From Algoriphagus lutimaris (lineage in GTDB: Bacteria > Bacteroidota > Bacteroidia > Cytophagales > Cyclobacteriaceae), in assembly GCF_017051705.1 (NCBI RefSeq), contig NZ_JAFIDJ010000001.1, forward strand, positions 310,001 through 374,000: a stretch of DNA of 64,000 nt, given 5' to 3'. The translations under genes were made by a program, and so were the position numbers. This document shows positions 23,195 to 32,668 of the stretch, in pieces. The stretch's first letter is position 1. Each line of letters begins with the position of its first letter. The notes beneath the pieces were generated by a model, which saw only the letters and a program-made list of their open reading frames with translations, had not been told where the DNA came from and ran no database searches.

Positions 23195-24406
23195 TTAATC
23201 TATCCAAAGTAGACTGCTATCCCCGTAACTCAAGAATCTATAACCAGAATTTAATGCTTCCTCATAAATTTCTCTCCATCGATTACCAAGAATAGACGCT
23301 ATTAAAAGAATCAAGGTAGATCCAGGTTGGTGGAAATTGGTAATCAACCCATTAACAACTTGAAATTGGTAACCTGGGAAGATGAAAATTTCCGTTGAAC
23401 CCACTAACGTATCAATTCCTTTTGCTTCCATATGACTTAGAATAGCTTGAAAGGAATCTTTGTAATGAGGATGAACGGAGGATTCTGTATATGGATAAAG
23501 TTTAGGAATGTTGAATTCCTCTCCATCATTTCTCAATAGCTTCACACCGTACCAATACAGACTTTCCAAGGTTCTGACGGAGGTGGTGCCTACCGCTACA
23601 ATCTTTCCCTGATGTTGGAGCAGATTTCTGATGGTGTCAATAGCTACATGGATCTGTTCGCTATGCATGGGGTGCTCAATGACATTTTTCGACTTGATGG
23701 GTTGAAAAGTCCCCGCACTGACATGCAATGTTACTTCCTCCGTTTTCACTCCTTTTTTTCGGAGTTTTTCTAAAACTTCATTTGTAAAGTGAAGTCCAGC
23801 GGTTGGGGCAGCCACTGCACCCTCTTTTTGGGAATAGACTGTTTGGTATCTATCACGATCTTCGGCTACTGGCTTTCGATTTAAATAGGGCGGTAATGGG
23901 ACTTCTCCACTGGCTTCCACCACATCGACAAACGCAATCTGTTCTTGATCCCATGAAAACTCAACCTCTCTACGATCCCTATTGATTAATTTGGCAGAAA
24001 GGATTATTTCTTGATTTTGATAAATGATCCTTCCCTGAAGGATTTCTCCATCTTTCCATTTTTTTAAATTTCCGATCATGGTCTCCCAAATCACTGGATG
24101 CTTCGCAAGCATAATTTCAGGGATGACGGTAGTAGGGGCGATGGGTTGAAGTAGGAAAATTTCAATTCGGGCACCTGTTTCTCGTTGAAAAATAAGGCGT
24201 GCAGGAATGACTTTGGTATTGTTATAAACCAAAAGACTATCCTCCGGCAATAAATTGGGGATGTCCGAAAATCGCTGATGTGTAATTACCTGATTTTTGA
24301 AATGGAGGAGTTTGGAAGAATCCCTTTTTTCGAGCGGAAACCTAGCAATTCTCTCTTCTGGTAATGTATATTCGTATTCCTTTAAATCAATCTGGGGGAT
24401 ATTCAT
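23195..24406 (-). CDS. queA: S-adenosylmethionine:tRNA ribosyltransferase-isomerase
   Basis: 403 residues. QueA transfers and isomerises the ribosyl part of SAM to preQ1 in tRNA, making epoxyqueuosine at the wobble position. Family segments seen: LPEERIARFPLEKRDSSKLL near the N terminus, LLVYNNTKVIPARL, GAVAAPTAGLHFT, TLHVSAGTFQPIK, IVAVGTTSVRTLE and ITNFHQPGSTLILLI. It is longer than the usual 340-350 residues because of extra segments in the middle and near the C terminus, as in other Bacteroidota. A promoter element lies 22 bases upstream of the start; the gene is divergent from menC. Confidence 0.95.
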   Translation of the reverse strand: MNIPQIDLKEYEYTLPEERIARFPLEKRDSSKLLHFKNQVITHQRFSDIPNLLPEDSLLVYNNTKVIPARLIFQRETGARIEIFLLQPIAPTTVIPEIMLAKHPVIWETMIGNLKKWKDGEILQGRIIYQNQEIILSAKLINRDRREVEFSWDQEQIAFVDVVEASGEVPLPPYLNRKPVAEDRDRYQTVYSQKEGAVAAPTAGLHFTNEVLEKLRKKGVKTEEVTLHVSAGTFQPIKSKNVIEHPMHSEQIHVAIDTIRNLLQHQGKIVAVGTTSVRTLESLYWYGVKLLRNDGEEFNIPKLYPYTESSVHPHYKDSFQAILSHMEAKGIDTLVGSTEIFIFPGYQFQVVNGLITNFHQPGSTLILLIASILGNRWREIYEEALNSGYRFLSYGDSSLLWID

Positions 24407-24428
24407 GTACTTTTTCCTAATTCGCTGG

Positions 24429-24436
24429 CAAATATA
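24429..24436 (-). promoter_or_regulatory. -7 element upstream of queA
   Basis: TATATTTG on the minus strand matches TAnnTTTG exactly and lies 22 bases before the queA ATG. The -33 side is weak. Confidence 0.5.
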
Positions 24437-24478
24437 GCCCTTGTAAACAAAATTACCGATTGGCTTACTGATTAAACT

Positions 24479-25561
24479 ATGCAGACTATTCCAACCATCC
24501 GATTTGAATTCATTAAAAGGAATCTAATTTTTCGATTCGATGCTGGAACCTCAAGAGGGGTTTTGAAAACGAAAGAAGTGTTTTGGATTAAGGCCTTTCG
24601 CGAAAGTGAACCTGAGTTGATCGGATGGGGAGAAGCGGCTCCATTGGTGAAATTAAGTCCAGATGACAGGCCTGATTTTGAGCAGGTATTGAAAAAAACG
24701 CTCCGGTATTTGGAAAAGGAATCCTGGTCCATGGAGGAAGCCTCAATTTTGGTAAAGGTAGCCAATTTGATCCCATTTGAATTACCGAGTATTCGATTTG
24801 GAGTGGAAACAGCATTGTTGGATTTGTTGAATGGCGGTAATCAAAAGATTGTTTCGAATCCATTTTATGAGAAAGGGCTTCCAATTCCTATTAATGGGCT
24901 CATTTGGATGGGAAGTGCTGAATTCATGAAACAGCAAATTGATGAAAAGTTGGCCCAGGGGTTTCACTGCATCAAAATGAAAATCGGAGCCATTGATTTT
25001 GAAAAAGAGCTTGAGTTATTACACTATATCCGCAGCAATTATTCCGATTCAGAAATCACGTTGAGAGTGGATGCGAATGGAGCATTTGCACCCGAAGAAG
25101 CACTATCTAAACTGACTGCTTTACATCAATTGGATTTGCATAGCATCGAACAGCCGATTCGGTCCGGGCAGGGTGAAGAAATGAAGAAGCTATGCATGGC
25201 CTCTGAATTACCGATCGCTTTGGATGAGGAACTCATAGGAGTCAAGGATAAAGCCGGGTTATTGGATCAGATCAATCCTCCTTATATTATTTTGAAGCCA
25301 AGTTTATTGGGAGGTATTAAAGAAACCAGAGCTTGGATCAGCGAAGCCGAAAAACGTGGGATTGGCTGGTGGATGACTTCCGCTTTGGAAAGCAATATAG
25401 GCTTAAACGCCATTAGTCAGTTGACAAGTCAATATCAGCCATCCATTCCACAGGGGTTGGGTACCGGGAAGTTGTTTCACAATAATTTGAATTCTCCGCT
25501 AACTGTTCGTGAGGGGAATATTTATTACGATGTCAAAGTTCCTTGGGAAATACCCTCTTAA
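24479..25561 (+). CDS. menC: o-Succinylbenzoate synthase (enolase superfamily)
   Basis: 360 residues. The enolase-superfamily layout is complete: catalytic Lys pair K166/K168 in CIKMKIG, metal ligands D198 (LRVDANGAF), E224 (HSIEQPI) and D249 (ALDEEL), and K273 in ILKPSLLGG. The pattern PINGLIWMG with DLHSIEQPI and GQGEEMKKLC is that of Bacteroidota MenC, which dehydrates SHCHC to o-succinylbenzoate in menaquinone synthesis. Dipeptide epimerase is the main alternative. No other men gene is in the window. The gene is divergent from queA and overlaps the next convergent gene by four bases. Confidence 0.85.
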   Translation: MQTIPTIRFEFIKRNLIFRFDAGTSRGVLKTKEVFWIKAFRESEPELIGWGEAAPLVKLSPDDRPDFEQVLKKTLRYLEKESWSMEEASILVKVANLIPFELPSIRFGVETALLDLLNGGNQKIVSNPFYEKGLPIPINGLIWMGSAEFMKQQIDEKLAQGFHCIKMKIGAIDFEKELELLHYIRSNYSDSEITLRVDANGAFAPEEALSKLTALHQLDLHSIEQPIRSGQGEEMKKLCMASELPIALDEELIGVKDKAGLLDQINPPYIILKPSLLGGIKETRAWISEAEKRGIGWWMTSALESNIGLNAISQLTSQYQPSIPQGLGTGKLFHNNLNSPLTVREGNIYYDVKVPWEIPS

Positions 25562-26697
25562 TCTGGTAATTGAAATAAGTAAACTGGTTTATGGACTTTA
25601 ACTTTCCAGTTTGTCAAGGCTAAAGTCCCATTTTCTTCATTTCTTTCGAATACCACTACATCATTGCTAGCCTGATGTGCAGCTAATAGGTATTTTCCGT
25701 CATTAGTGAGGTTGAAATTTCTCGGCATGAGTCCCCCGGAGCTACTATTTTGGATTCTTGAGAATGTTCCATCTTGAGCTTTTTTAAATACAGAGATAGT
25801 GTTGGCATCCCCCCTGTTGGAAACATAAATATTTTCACCATCGGGAGATATTTTCACTTCAGCTGCACCCACTGCTCCTTTGAAATTTTCATCCAGTAAA
25901 TTGAGTCTTTGTTTTGGAGTGAAGGTGTCATTGTTGAACCCAATTATTTCTAGGGTGGCAGACATCTCTTGAACTAAGAAGATGGTATCACCACCTTTTG
26001 AAAAAACTAAATGTCTTGGTCCATCTCCTGCGGAAAGACTCAATTCATTGACCAGAGACAAAGGCTCTTCATCCTCCGGGCTTACCTTGTAATTGTATAG
26101 TTTATTGGTTCCAAGGTCTGCCACCAATAGCCTGGACCCATCAGGGCTGAAAACTGTACTATGAACATGGGGGCCTTCTTGCCTATCAGGATTTGTACCT
26201 TTTCCATGATGCTGAATGGTTTGCTGATGTATCAGCTTCCCTTCCGGGGTGATTTCATAGATACTTAGACTTCCTCCCGTATAATTACCTACAGTAAGGT
26301 GTTTTTCATTTGGGGATAAAGCTAAATAACAAGGGTGATCACCGAAAGATGGCATTTTGTCAACAAGCTCCAATGAATCTGAAGTCATATTTAGATTAAA
26401 ACTGAGTACCTCTCCTCCCTTTACTCCGGCAGATTCTTCCAAAGCAAATACACGGTTTCCCTGTTTATTGGCTATTACGAAAGACGGATTTTGCACATCA
26501 GGCGTTAATAGGGTAACTTCAAGAATATCCTTACTCGGATTGAATTTCAATAGATTGATCCCTTGATCAGCAGAATCTGTATAGGTGCCTATTAGGAAAG
26601 TGTATGTGTTTTCGGATTTATCCATAGGAGGAGTGGAAGGGTTTTTACAAGAAAAACACAGAATAAATAAGAGGGTAATAGTAAAAATTGATTTCAT
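25558..26697 (-). CDS. Lactonase family (seven-bladed propeller) lipoprotein
   Basis: 379 residues. The signal ends in CFSC (lipid Cys 17). The mature part opens YTFLIGTYTDSADQGINLLKF and contains ALSPNEKHLTVGNYTGGSLSIY, GPHVHSTVFSPDGSRLLVAD and GPRHLVFSKGGDTIF, the repeat signatures of the YkgE/6-phosphogluconolactonase (pfam10282) propellers. Cytoplasmic members hydrolyse 6-phosphogluconolactone; this exported form more likely acts on a periplasmic lactone, so the substrate is unclear. It converges with menC. Confidence 0.88.
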   Translation of the reverse strand: MKSIFTITLLFILCFSCKNPSTPPMDKSENTYTFLIGTYTDSADQGINLLKFNPSKDILEVTLLTPDVQNPSFVIANKQGNRVFALEESAGVKGGEVLSFNLNMTSDSLELVDKMPSFGDHPCYLALSPNEKHLTVGNYTGGSLSIYEITPEGKLIHQQTIQHHGKGTNPDRQEGPHVHSTVFSPDGSRLLVADLGTNKLYNYKVSPEDEEPLSLVNELSLSAGDGPRHLVFSKGGDTIFLVQEMSATLEIIGFNNDTFTPKQRLNLLDENFKGAVGAAEVKISPDGENIYVSNRGDANTISVFKKAQDGTFSRIQNSSSGGLMPRNFNLTNDGKYLLAAHQASNDVVVFERNEENGTLALTNWKVKVHKPVYLFQLPD

Positions 26698-26868
26698 CTG
26701 GGAAAGATAGAAAAATATTCAGTTGTTTATGATTGCTCGAAATGTTGAGAATTGATAATTTTCATGTAAAAAATTAAATGATTTGCCTTTTCTGTTATTG
26801 ATTAGGTAAATAATTGGGTAAAACTTAGAATTTTATTTAATTTGGTAAGCTTATTAAACCGGACCCTG

Positions 26869-29403
26869 ATGCATAAAACCTATGATACTGAAGTCGCGAA
26901 GCGATTTACGATTTACAACAGTTTATTTTTAGATCTTCCTTTTGATGATATCTACCGTACCGGAACTTTATTACCAATTTTAGGTACAGCATGTCAGAAA
27001 GGCTTTCAATCTGGTCTCACTCCAAAGCAGATCATTGAAGGTTTTTTTGAGGAAATGATGTCAAACAATACCGAGACAGAACAGACCAATCTTTTGTTTA
27101 AAATGATCCAATATGTGGAGAGGCAAGTGGTATTGTTTGACTCCATAGAAGATGCTGCATTCGAAAAAATCAATGATTTGAGTGGAAAAGGTTCTATCAA
27201 AGCCTTGATTGCTAGGGCAGATAATGATCACAAGCGAGAAGCCTTGATTGAGAAGCTGAAGAATTTTTCTGTTCGCCTTACGTTGACGGCACACCCCACA
27301 CAATTTTATCCCGGCAGTGTTCTTGGAATAATTACTGACCTCGAGAATGCTATTCGTTCTGATGATATTGGTAAAATTAATTTGTTGTTAAAGCAATTGG
27401 GTAAAACTGGTTTTATCAATAGGGAAAAACCAACCCCCTATGAAGAAGCCATCAGTTTGATATGGTATTTGGAAAATGTGTTTTATCAAAGTATTTCTGA
27501 TATCACCATAAGGTTACTTTCTACCCTAGATATACCACTTCATACTTGGGAAAACCCAGGCTTATTGAAAATTGGATTTTGGCCAGGTGGAGACCGGGAT
27601 GGTAACCCATTTGTAACCCATGATACCACCGTCAAAGTAGCTGAAAGGCTTCAGAAGTGGATTCTAAGATGTTATTATAGAGATCTTAGGAAGCTGAAAA
27701 GAAGGTTGACCTTCAAAAATGTAGAGGATAAAGTACTTCATATTGAGCGATCTATTTATAAAACTCTTTTTGAGGATGAGGCAGTTTATACTTCCATAGA
27801 GCAACTTTTGGACGATCTGCTAAAAGTTAGGGAGACGTTGATTCAAGATCATAATGGAATGTTTATAGATCTTCTTGACCAATTTATTTTAAAAGTCAAG
27901 ATTTTCGGTCTCCATTTCGCTTATATGGATGTAAGGCAGGATAGTAGAAAGCATGATAGCCTTTGGGGAGAAATATTTGAATTGAAAGGGATTGATTGGG
28001 CTGAAACAGAAGATGATCAGATTGAGCAAATTTTGGCCATAAAAGATTTACCTGCAGTAGAAGAAGTGCAAGATGATTTTCATAAAGAAATGCTACAAAC
28101 TTTTGGGGTGATTGGACAAGTCCAAAAATCCAATGGAGAAGAAGCATTGCATCGCTATATCATTTCTAATTGTCAATCTAGAAAGCACCTGTTAGAAGTG
28201 TATAAATTGGCAAAACTCACAGTGGGAGAAGGGAAAAAGAATCTGCCTTTGGATATAGTTCCTCTTTTTGAAACGATTGATGATTTGGCAGAAGCTCCAG
28301 AGATCATGACTTCCCTCTATCACTTGCCCGAGTACAGAGCACATTTAGCAAGCAGAGGTAATAAACAAACCATTATGTTGGGATTCTCCGATGGAACAAA
28401 AGATGGTGGTTATCTTCAAGCTAATTGGTCCATATTACGAGCAAAAGAGGAATTGACAAGAGTTTCTCGGGAGAATGGCATTGAGATAGCCTTTTTTGAT
28501 GGTAGGGGAGGACCTCCAGCAAGAGGTGGTGGAAACATGCATAATTTCTATGCTTCCTTGGGGGAGAAGGTTGAAAACTCAGAAATCCAAGTTACGATTC
28601 AGGGACAGACCATTTCTGCCAATTACGGTAAACAAGCTTCCTGCACTTATAACTTTGAACAGTTGTTGAGTGCTGGATTAGAGAATCATTTGTATTCTGA
28701 TTCGGAAAATAACCTCAGTGAAAGCCAAAGGGCATTGATTCAGGAACTTGCAGATAAGGCTTATGAATCCTACAAGGACTTCAAAAACCACGATAAATTT
28801 GTTCCGTACCTGGAACATGTAACTCCGCTGAAATATTTTGGAATGACGAATATTGGCTCTAGACCTCTAAAAAGAGGAAAAGGCGGGGGTCTTAAATTTG
28901 AAGATTTGAGAGCGATTCCTTTTGTGGGTAGTTGGGCACAAATGAAGCAAAACATCCCTGGTTTTTATGGAGTGGGAACAGCCATAGAAAAGCTTGAAGA
29001 AGAAGGGCGAATAGATGAGGTGAAAGAACTCTATCAAAATAGCTTGTTTTTCCGGACCTTGCTTGGTAACTCTATGCAGTCTCTCAATAAATGTTTTTAT
29101 CCGGCAACGGCATATTTGAAGGATAATAAGAATTACGGGGAGTTTTGGCAAATTATGTTTGATGAATACAATAAATCAATACTGAAATTGAAAGAGGTTT
29201 CTGAAATGGAAGAGTTGATGGGAGATAATCAAGTAAGTAAAAAATCCATTGCAATTCGTGAAAAAATTGTTCTGCCTCTGATTACCATTCAGCAATATGC
29301 GATTCAGTCCATGCTAGAATCTGGAAAGAGTTCAGAACTATTTCAGAAATTAATTCTTAGAAGTATGTTTGGAATTATTAATGCCGCAAGAAATGCAGCG
29401 TAA
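26869..29403 (+). CDS. ppc: Phosphoenolpyruvate carboxylase
   Basis: 844 residues from ATG 26869; the frame extends nine codons to a TTG at 26842, which is less likely. The enzyme adds bicarbonate to phosphoenolpyruvate to give oxaloacetate, refilling the TCA cycle. Active-site segments are present: LTLTAHPTQFYPG with catalytic His142, GFWPGGDRDGNPFVTHDT, FFDGRGGPPARGGG and GSRPLKRGKGGGLKFEDLRA. The C terminus ends IINAARNAA, close to the family norm. It is shorter than the E. coli enzyme and belongs to the Bacteroidota type. It is single-gene, ended by a strong shared terminator. Confidence 0.95.
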   Translation: MHKTYDTEVAKRFTIYNSLFLDLPFDDIYRTGTLLPILGTACQKGFQSGLTPKQIIEGFFEEMMSNNTETEQTNLLFKMIQYVERQVVLFDSIEDAAFEKINDLSGKGSIKALIARADNDHKREALIEKLKNFSVRLTLTAHPTQFYPGSVLGIITDLENAIRSDDIGKINLLLKQLGKTGFINREKPTPYEEAISLIWYLENVFYQSISDITIRLLSTLDIPLHTWENPGLLKIGFWPGGDRDGNPFVTHDTTVKVAERLQKWILRCYYRDLRKLKRRLTFKNVEDKVLHIERSIYKTLFEDEAVYTSIEQLLDDLLKVRETLIQDHNGMFIDLLDQFILKVKIFGLHFAYMDVRQDSRKHDSLWGEIFELKGIDWAETEDDQIEQILAIKDLPAVEEVQDDFHKEMLQTFGVIGQVQKSNGEEALHRYIISNCQSRKHLLEVYKLAKLTVGEGKKNLPLDIVPLFETIDDLAEAPEIMTSLYHLPEYRAHLASRGNKQTIMLGFSDGTKDGGYLQANWSILRAKEELTRVSRENGIEIAFFDGRGGPPARGGGNMHNFYASLGEKVENSEIQVTIQGQTISANYGKQASCTYNFEQLLSAGLENHLYSDSENNLSESQRALIQELADKAYESYKDFKNHDKFVPYLEHVTPLKYFGMTNIGSRPLKRGKGGGLKFEDLRAIPFVGSWAQMKQNIPGFYGVGTAIEKLEEEGRIDEVKELYQNSLFFRTLLGNSMQSLNKCFYPATAYLKDNKNYGEFWQIMFDEYNKSILKLKEVSEMEELMGDNQVSKKSIAIREKIVLPLITIQQYAIQSMLESGKSSELFQKLILRSMFGIINAARNAA

Positions 29404-29411
29404 GAACTATT

Positions 29412-29458
29412 AAAAAAAATAAGCCGCTTTCATCAAATGATGGAAGCGGCTTTTTTTG
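29412..29458. terminator. Bidirectional terminator between ppc and the envelope cluster
   Basis: A 14-base stem AAGCCGCTTTCATC / GATGGAAGCGGCTT (29421-29434 with 29439-29452, one G-T pair), with a T run on the plus side and an A run (29412-29419) giving T on the minus side. Confidence 0.92.
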
Positions 29459-29461
29459 GTT

Positions 29462-30103
29462 TTATTTACCGGCAATTAAGCCGTCTTTGATCAATTGATA
29501 AACTACCAATTCAGAAAAACTTCTGGAAAAGGTTTCGATCGAACTAGGATTGGTTGTTTCTGATTGAGCTGACCAAACAAGTGTTTCAGTTTGTACATCA
29601 TAGAGGTTCATCTCTAAATAATACTTCTTGTCTGTAGAATAGTATCCTGGGTTATACATGACAGGATTATAGTAAGAATAATACCCATAGAATCTACCAT
29701 AATAACCTCCATACATCATTGGTGAATACATGGTAGTACCAGGTACATATCTGGTTTCAGATGTTTGATCCAATAATGCAATTGTTAAAATTGCATCACT
29801 ACCTCCTTCTTTGATGGCCTTTAACGTAGCATCTTTGTTTTCTTCCGTAGCTTTGAAGCCGGGAGGAATGATGTCAAAAGAGCTGACAGCAGTAACCCCT
29901 CTCTCTTTCAAATGAGTGTTGATGTCATTTTCAATGGTCTGTCTGGCTACCAAATTACTGGAAATCCCTGTTACAAAGATGTTCTTATATGGTTCTGAAG
30001 GAGTGTCTGGCCCCGTCCAAGATCCAATAATTTTGGAACTTGGAGAACATGAAATGGCAAATGCCAAAATTAGTAAAGTGAATACTATATTATTCTTTTT
30101 CAT
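29462..30103 (-). CDS. Envelope lipoprotein with tyrosine/glycine-rich segment
   Basis: 213 residues. Signal ends AISC (lipid Cys 19). The first half resembles DUF4136-type lipoproteins (KNIFVTGISSNLVARQTIEN, then SDAILTIALLDQTSE). Residues about 125-155 are very rich in Tyr, Gly and Met (MYGGYYGRFYGYYSYY). The C-terminal part has YYLEMNLYDVQTETLVWSAQ, a typical end of this group. It is last in the minus-strand envelope cluster, 17 bases after the DUF4136 gene. The role is unknown; outer-membrane association is inferred. Confidence 0.75.
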   Translation of the reverse strand: MKKNNIVFTLLILAFAISCSPSSKIIGSWTGPDTPSEPYKNIFVTGISSNLVARQTIENDINTHLKERGVTAVSSFDIIPPGFKATEENKDATLKAIKEGGSDAILTIALLDQTSETRYVPGTTMYSPMMYGGYYGRFYGYYSYYNPVMYNPGYYSTDKKYYLEMNLYDVQTETLVWSAQSETTNPSSIETFSRSFSELVVYQLIKDGLIAGK

Positions 30104-30120
30104 AATTGAAGGGAGAAGAT

Positions 30121-30666
30121 TTAATTTTGGTCAATTTCTTTGAACAATTCACTCACTGCGAATTGAATAGCTTCCGCTTTTTTATCGTCTTTTTTAGGGA
30201 CTACCCGATCAATAGAACCTATCCAGACTGCTGTATTTAATTTTGAATCTATTAGGTGCAGGGTAATGCTCCCTTCTTTGTAGGTATTTACAGGCACCTC
30301 TTCACTTTTCCAGGTATACCGTCTTTGTCCTGTGTAGGTAAATGGATCTGTAGCCAAACTAGTTGTCCTGGTTTGTACTTTATCCTCAACCAATAGTCCT
30401 ATGTTTACCAATAAATCTGGATTGGAAGAAACACTTAATCCACGAGTGCTCATCTCTGAGTCAATATCCTTCTTGATCAAGTCAATGGCTTTTTGAAAAT
30501 ATGGATTGTCAGGGGCTGTATTTTCAATTTCCATGAAACCATAACTTTTAAAGTCGGAAAGGTTGAAATTTTGGTAGTCCTCACCCTCCACCGTCACCAA
30601 AGAAGAAGTACATCCAAAACTGACTAACAACATCAGGTAAGGAAATAGTAGCTTTTTGATTTTCAT
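30121..30666 (-). CDS. DUF4136 domain lipoprotein
   Basis: 181 residues. Signal ends SFGC (lipid Cys 19). DUF4136 hallmarks: DYQNFNLSDFKSYGF near residue 32, NPYFQKAIDLIKKDIDSEMSTRGL, and the C-terminal GSITLHLIDSKLNTAVWIGS. The family is of unknown function. The next gene starts 17 bases later. Confidence 0.88.
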   Translation of the reverse strand: MKIKKLLFPYLMLLVSFGCTSSLVTVEGEDYQNFNLSDFKSYGFMEIENTAPDNPYFQKAIDLIKKDIDSEMSTRGLSVSSNPDLLVNIGLLVEDKVQTRTTSLATDPFTYTGQRRYTWKSEEVPVNTYKEGSITLHLIDSKLNTAVWIGSIDRVVPKKDDKKAEAIQFAVSELFKEIDQN

Positions 30667-30811
30667 TTAATTGATATTTTAATTCAATTACTAATACTGA
30701 AGGATGTTACAGAAAGTTTGATCTTATCCAAAAACAGAACCATTACATCCAAAAGATTGGTCCAAGCAATCAATTGTATATAACGAAACTGATGTAAGTT
30801 GGATCAACTAA

Positions 30812-31402
30812 TTAATTGAAAATTACAAAGCCGAAGTTAAAATTGATATTTGACTGGCTATCAAAATTATCGCCACCTGTCCCCATCAAATATTTGGCTC
30901 CAAATTTAAAAGCCATACTTGAATTAGGTTGGATTAATGCTCCCACTTCAGGTTTGATAGCAAATTGCCAATGCGTCTTACTCGAAGTGTAAATTCCCAT
31001 GTCAAGTCTTCTATTACTTGCCATAGTTCCGATTCCTAATCCCGCATAAGGTCTAAATAAGCCAGTTCTAAGTGCATAGTAATTAACGGTAGCTAAAATT
31101 GGCCAAGTATATTGATAGCGATATTGAACACCTGAAATAGATGCTGAACCTTCTGTATAAACTTTTTCATCTTCTCTTTTATATAATGTGGTATGTCCAG
31201 CTTCAAGGCCAACAGCTACACGAGGGTTAATGAATTTTTGAAATTCAAAATTGATTCCTCTTCCAGATGGGTTGTTTATATAATCGGAGGTGTTTCCAAG
31301 AGGAACGGTAACTACATAATTTACTGAAAACAAAGAGTTTTGAGCAGCAGCAATAAAGGAAATACCTATAAATAATAGGGTAGTGATAAATATATTTTTC
31401 AT
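30812..31402 (-). CDS. Outer-membrane beta-barrel protein
   Basis: 196 residues with a signal peptide ending AAAQ. The mature part alternates aromatic and small residues (FEFQKFINPRVAVGLEAGHT, FRPYAGLGIGTMASNRR, NFNFGFVIFN) and ends in Phe-Asn, typical of eight-stranded porin-like barrels. It starts four bases after the stop of the upstream DUF4136-like gene, so the two are translated together. No ligand can be inferred. Confidence 0.8.
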   Translation of the reverse strand: MKNIFITTLLFIGISFIAAAQNSLFSVNYVVTVPLGNTSDYINNPSGRGINFEFQKFINPRVAVGLEAGHTTLYKREDEKVYTEGSASISGVQYRYQYTWPILATVNYYALRTGLFRPYAGLGIGTMASNRRLDMGIYTSSKTHWQFAIKPEVGALIQPNSSMAFKFGAKYLMGTGGDNFDSQSNINFNFGFVIFN

Positions 31403-31406
31403 GTCT

Positions 31407-32054
31407 TTATTTTGCTAAATATGGTGATTGTTCGAAGGCTTGTTTGATACTTGCATTTACACGATTGTTGATGCTGTTTTCACTTCCTTCTATTAATCCA
31501 TTAAAAATACCTGTCCAAAGAACTGGGATTTTTTCAGTTGCATCAATTGCGTTAGGATCAGTCATTTGCATTAGTAAAGTTCCTGTTCTATATCTTGTAA
31601 TAGTGGGTGGATAATAACCTGGGTACCACCAGCCCCATCCTGGTCCCCATCCTGGGTAAAACCAACTCCAATACCACCAATCATAGTAATAGTAAATTTT
31701 GTCAGTTTGAGATACTGATGGTAAAATGATTAAATCAGGGTTGACTGTGGAAGCTACTTCCGTATACCCTAATTCATTCATATTACTCCTTATAGAGGAT
31801 AAAATGAGGTTTCCAAATTTTGGGTCAAGGTATTCCGGCTCATCCCCAGGCTCTCCTCCTATAAAGTCATCTGTGATTAATACTACTTTGTCTGGGAGGG
31901 AATACGTTGATTTGGATTGAAAATCATAGCTAACATCATAGTTGGTGTAAACTAAATCCAATTCATCTATGAAATCTGCTCCCCCTGGGCTACAGGATAT
32001 TGCAAGTACTCCTAGTGTAAGTATTAATGAGATTTTGAGTAATTTTTGTTTCAT
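31407..32054 (-). CDS. DUF4136-like lipoprotein with aromatic-rich insert
   Basis: 215 residues. Signal ends AISC (lipid Cys 21). Residues 35-115 and 155-215 match the DUF4136 style (SKSTYSLPDKVVLITDD, NELGYTEVASTVNPDLIILP, VLWTGIFNGLIEGSENS). Between them, residues 121-150 hold 18 aromatic residues out of 30 (YYYYDWWYWSWFYPGWGP and more), an extreme composition. Neighbour 29462-30103 has a milder version. The insert may pack into a membrane or bind carbohydrate; this is inference only. Confidence 0.82.
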   Translation of the reverse strand: MKQKLLKISLILTLGVLAISCSPGGADFIDELDLVYTNYDVSYDFQSKSTYSLPDKVVLITDDFIGGEPGDEPEYLDPKFGNLILSSIRSNMNELGYTEVASTVNPDLIILPSVSQTDKIYYYYDWWYWSWFYPGWGPGWGWWYPGYYPPTITRYRTGTLLMQMTDPNAIDATEKIPVLWTGIFNGLIEGSENSINNRVNASIKQAFEQSPYLAK

Positions 32055-32073
32055 TTTTAATTATTTGGTTTAA

Positions 32074-32550
32074 TTAATTCTCACCTATAAATGGAAGTTC
32101 TTGCTGTAGCGCATTCCGTATGGTATTATGAATATAGGTGTCGATTTGTAAAAACTTTGCAGCATTAATAGCTGAAGTTGCTTTCTTAAATTTTTTGTAA
32201 TATTTGGAATGAAGTTTTGAAAGTTCTATATCATTCTTGATGGATCTCTTTGCTAAATCATCCGCTTCGTATTCGCCCAAGGAATTGTAACTATTAAGAT
32301 AATCATCAATGATTTTTATGCGATCTCTGGAAATTTTTTTTCTCTCAAATTCATATTCTTGGTATACAATCCAAAAAGCCGACGCAATACTTTCCGGTAA
32401 ATCCATGTAGGCCTCTACAATCATTTTCTTATCATTACCAAAAGCTTCCTGGATTAGAGTTATTTCATCATCCACTGTCATCTCTTGACTATAACCAAAG
32501 TTGACTGCAAAAAACATGCATACTATCAAAGGAACTAAATAATTTTTCAT
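32074..32550 (-). CDS. Small periplasmic helical protein
   Basis: 158 residues with a cleavable signal ending GYSQ. The mature part is helical and charged (EFERKKISRDRIKIIDDYLN, LSKLHSKYYKKFKKATSAIN) and recalls Spy/CpxP-like periplasmic chaperone or sensor proteins, though no LTxxQ motif is present. It starts the downstream half of the envelope cluster, 19 bases before the DUF4136-like gene. Confidence 0.72.
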   Translation of the reverse strand: MKNYLVPLIVCMFFAVNFGYSQEMTVDDEITLIQEAFGNDKKMIVEAYMDLPESIASAFWIVYQEYEFERKKISRDRIKIIDDYLNSYNSLGEYEADDLAKRSIKNDIELSKLHSKYYKKFKKATSAINAAKFLQIDTYIHNTIRNALQQELPFIGEN

Positions 32551-32668
32551 GGTTTTCTTGAGTTAGTGAGTTGTAATATTAAAAATAAAGCTTGTAAATT
32601 ATTTAAACTGTTAAAAGTTAAAAATTTAAAGGATTAAGTATAAATATTTATTGAATAATGTCAAACAG

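Noticed and set aside
24479-25561. Dipeptide epimerase call for the enolase-superfamily gene
   Set aside because: The PINGLIWMG and HSIEQPI context fits the Bacteroidota MenC pattern better, though this was not tested by search.
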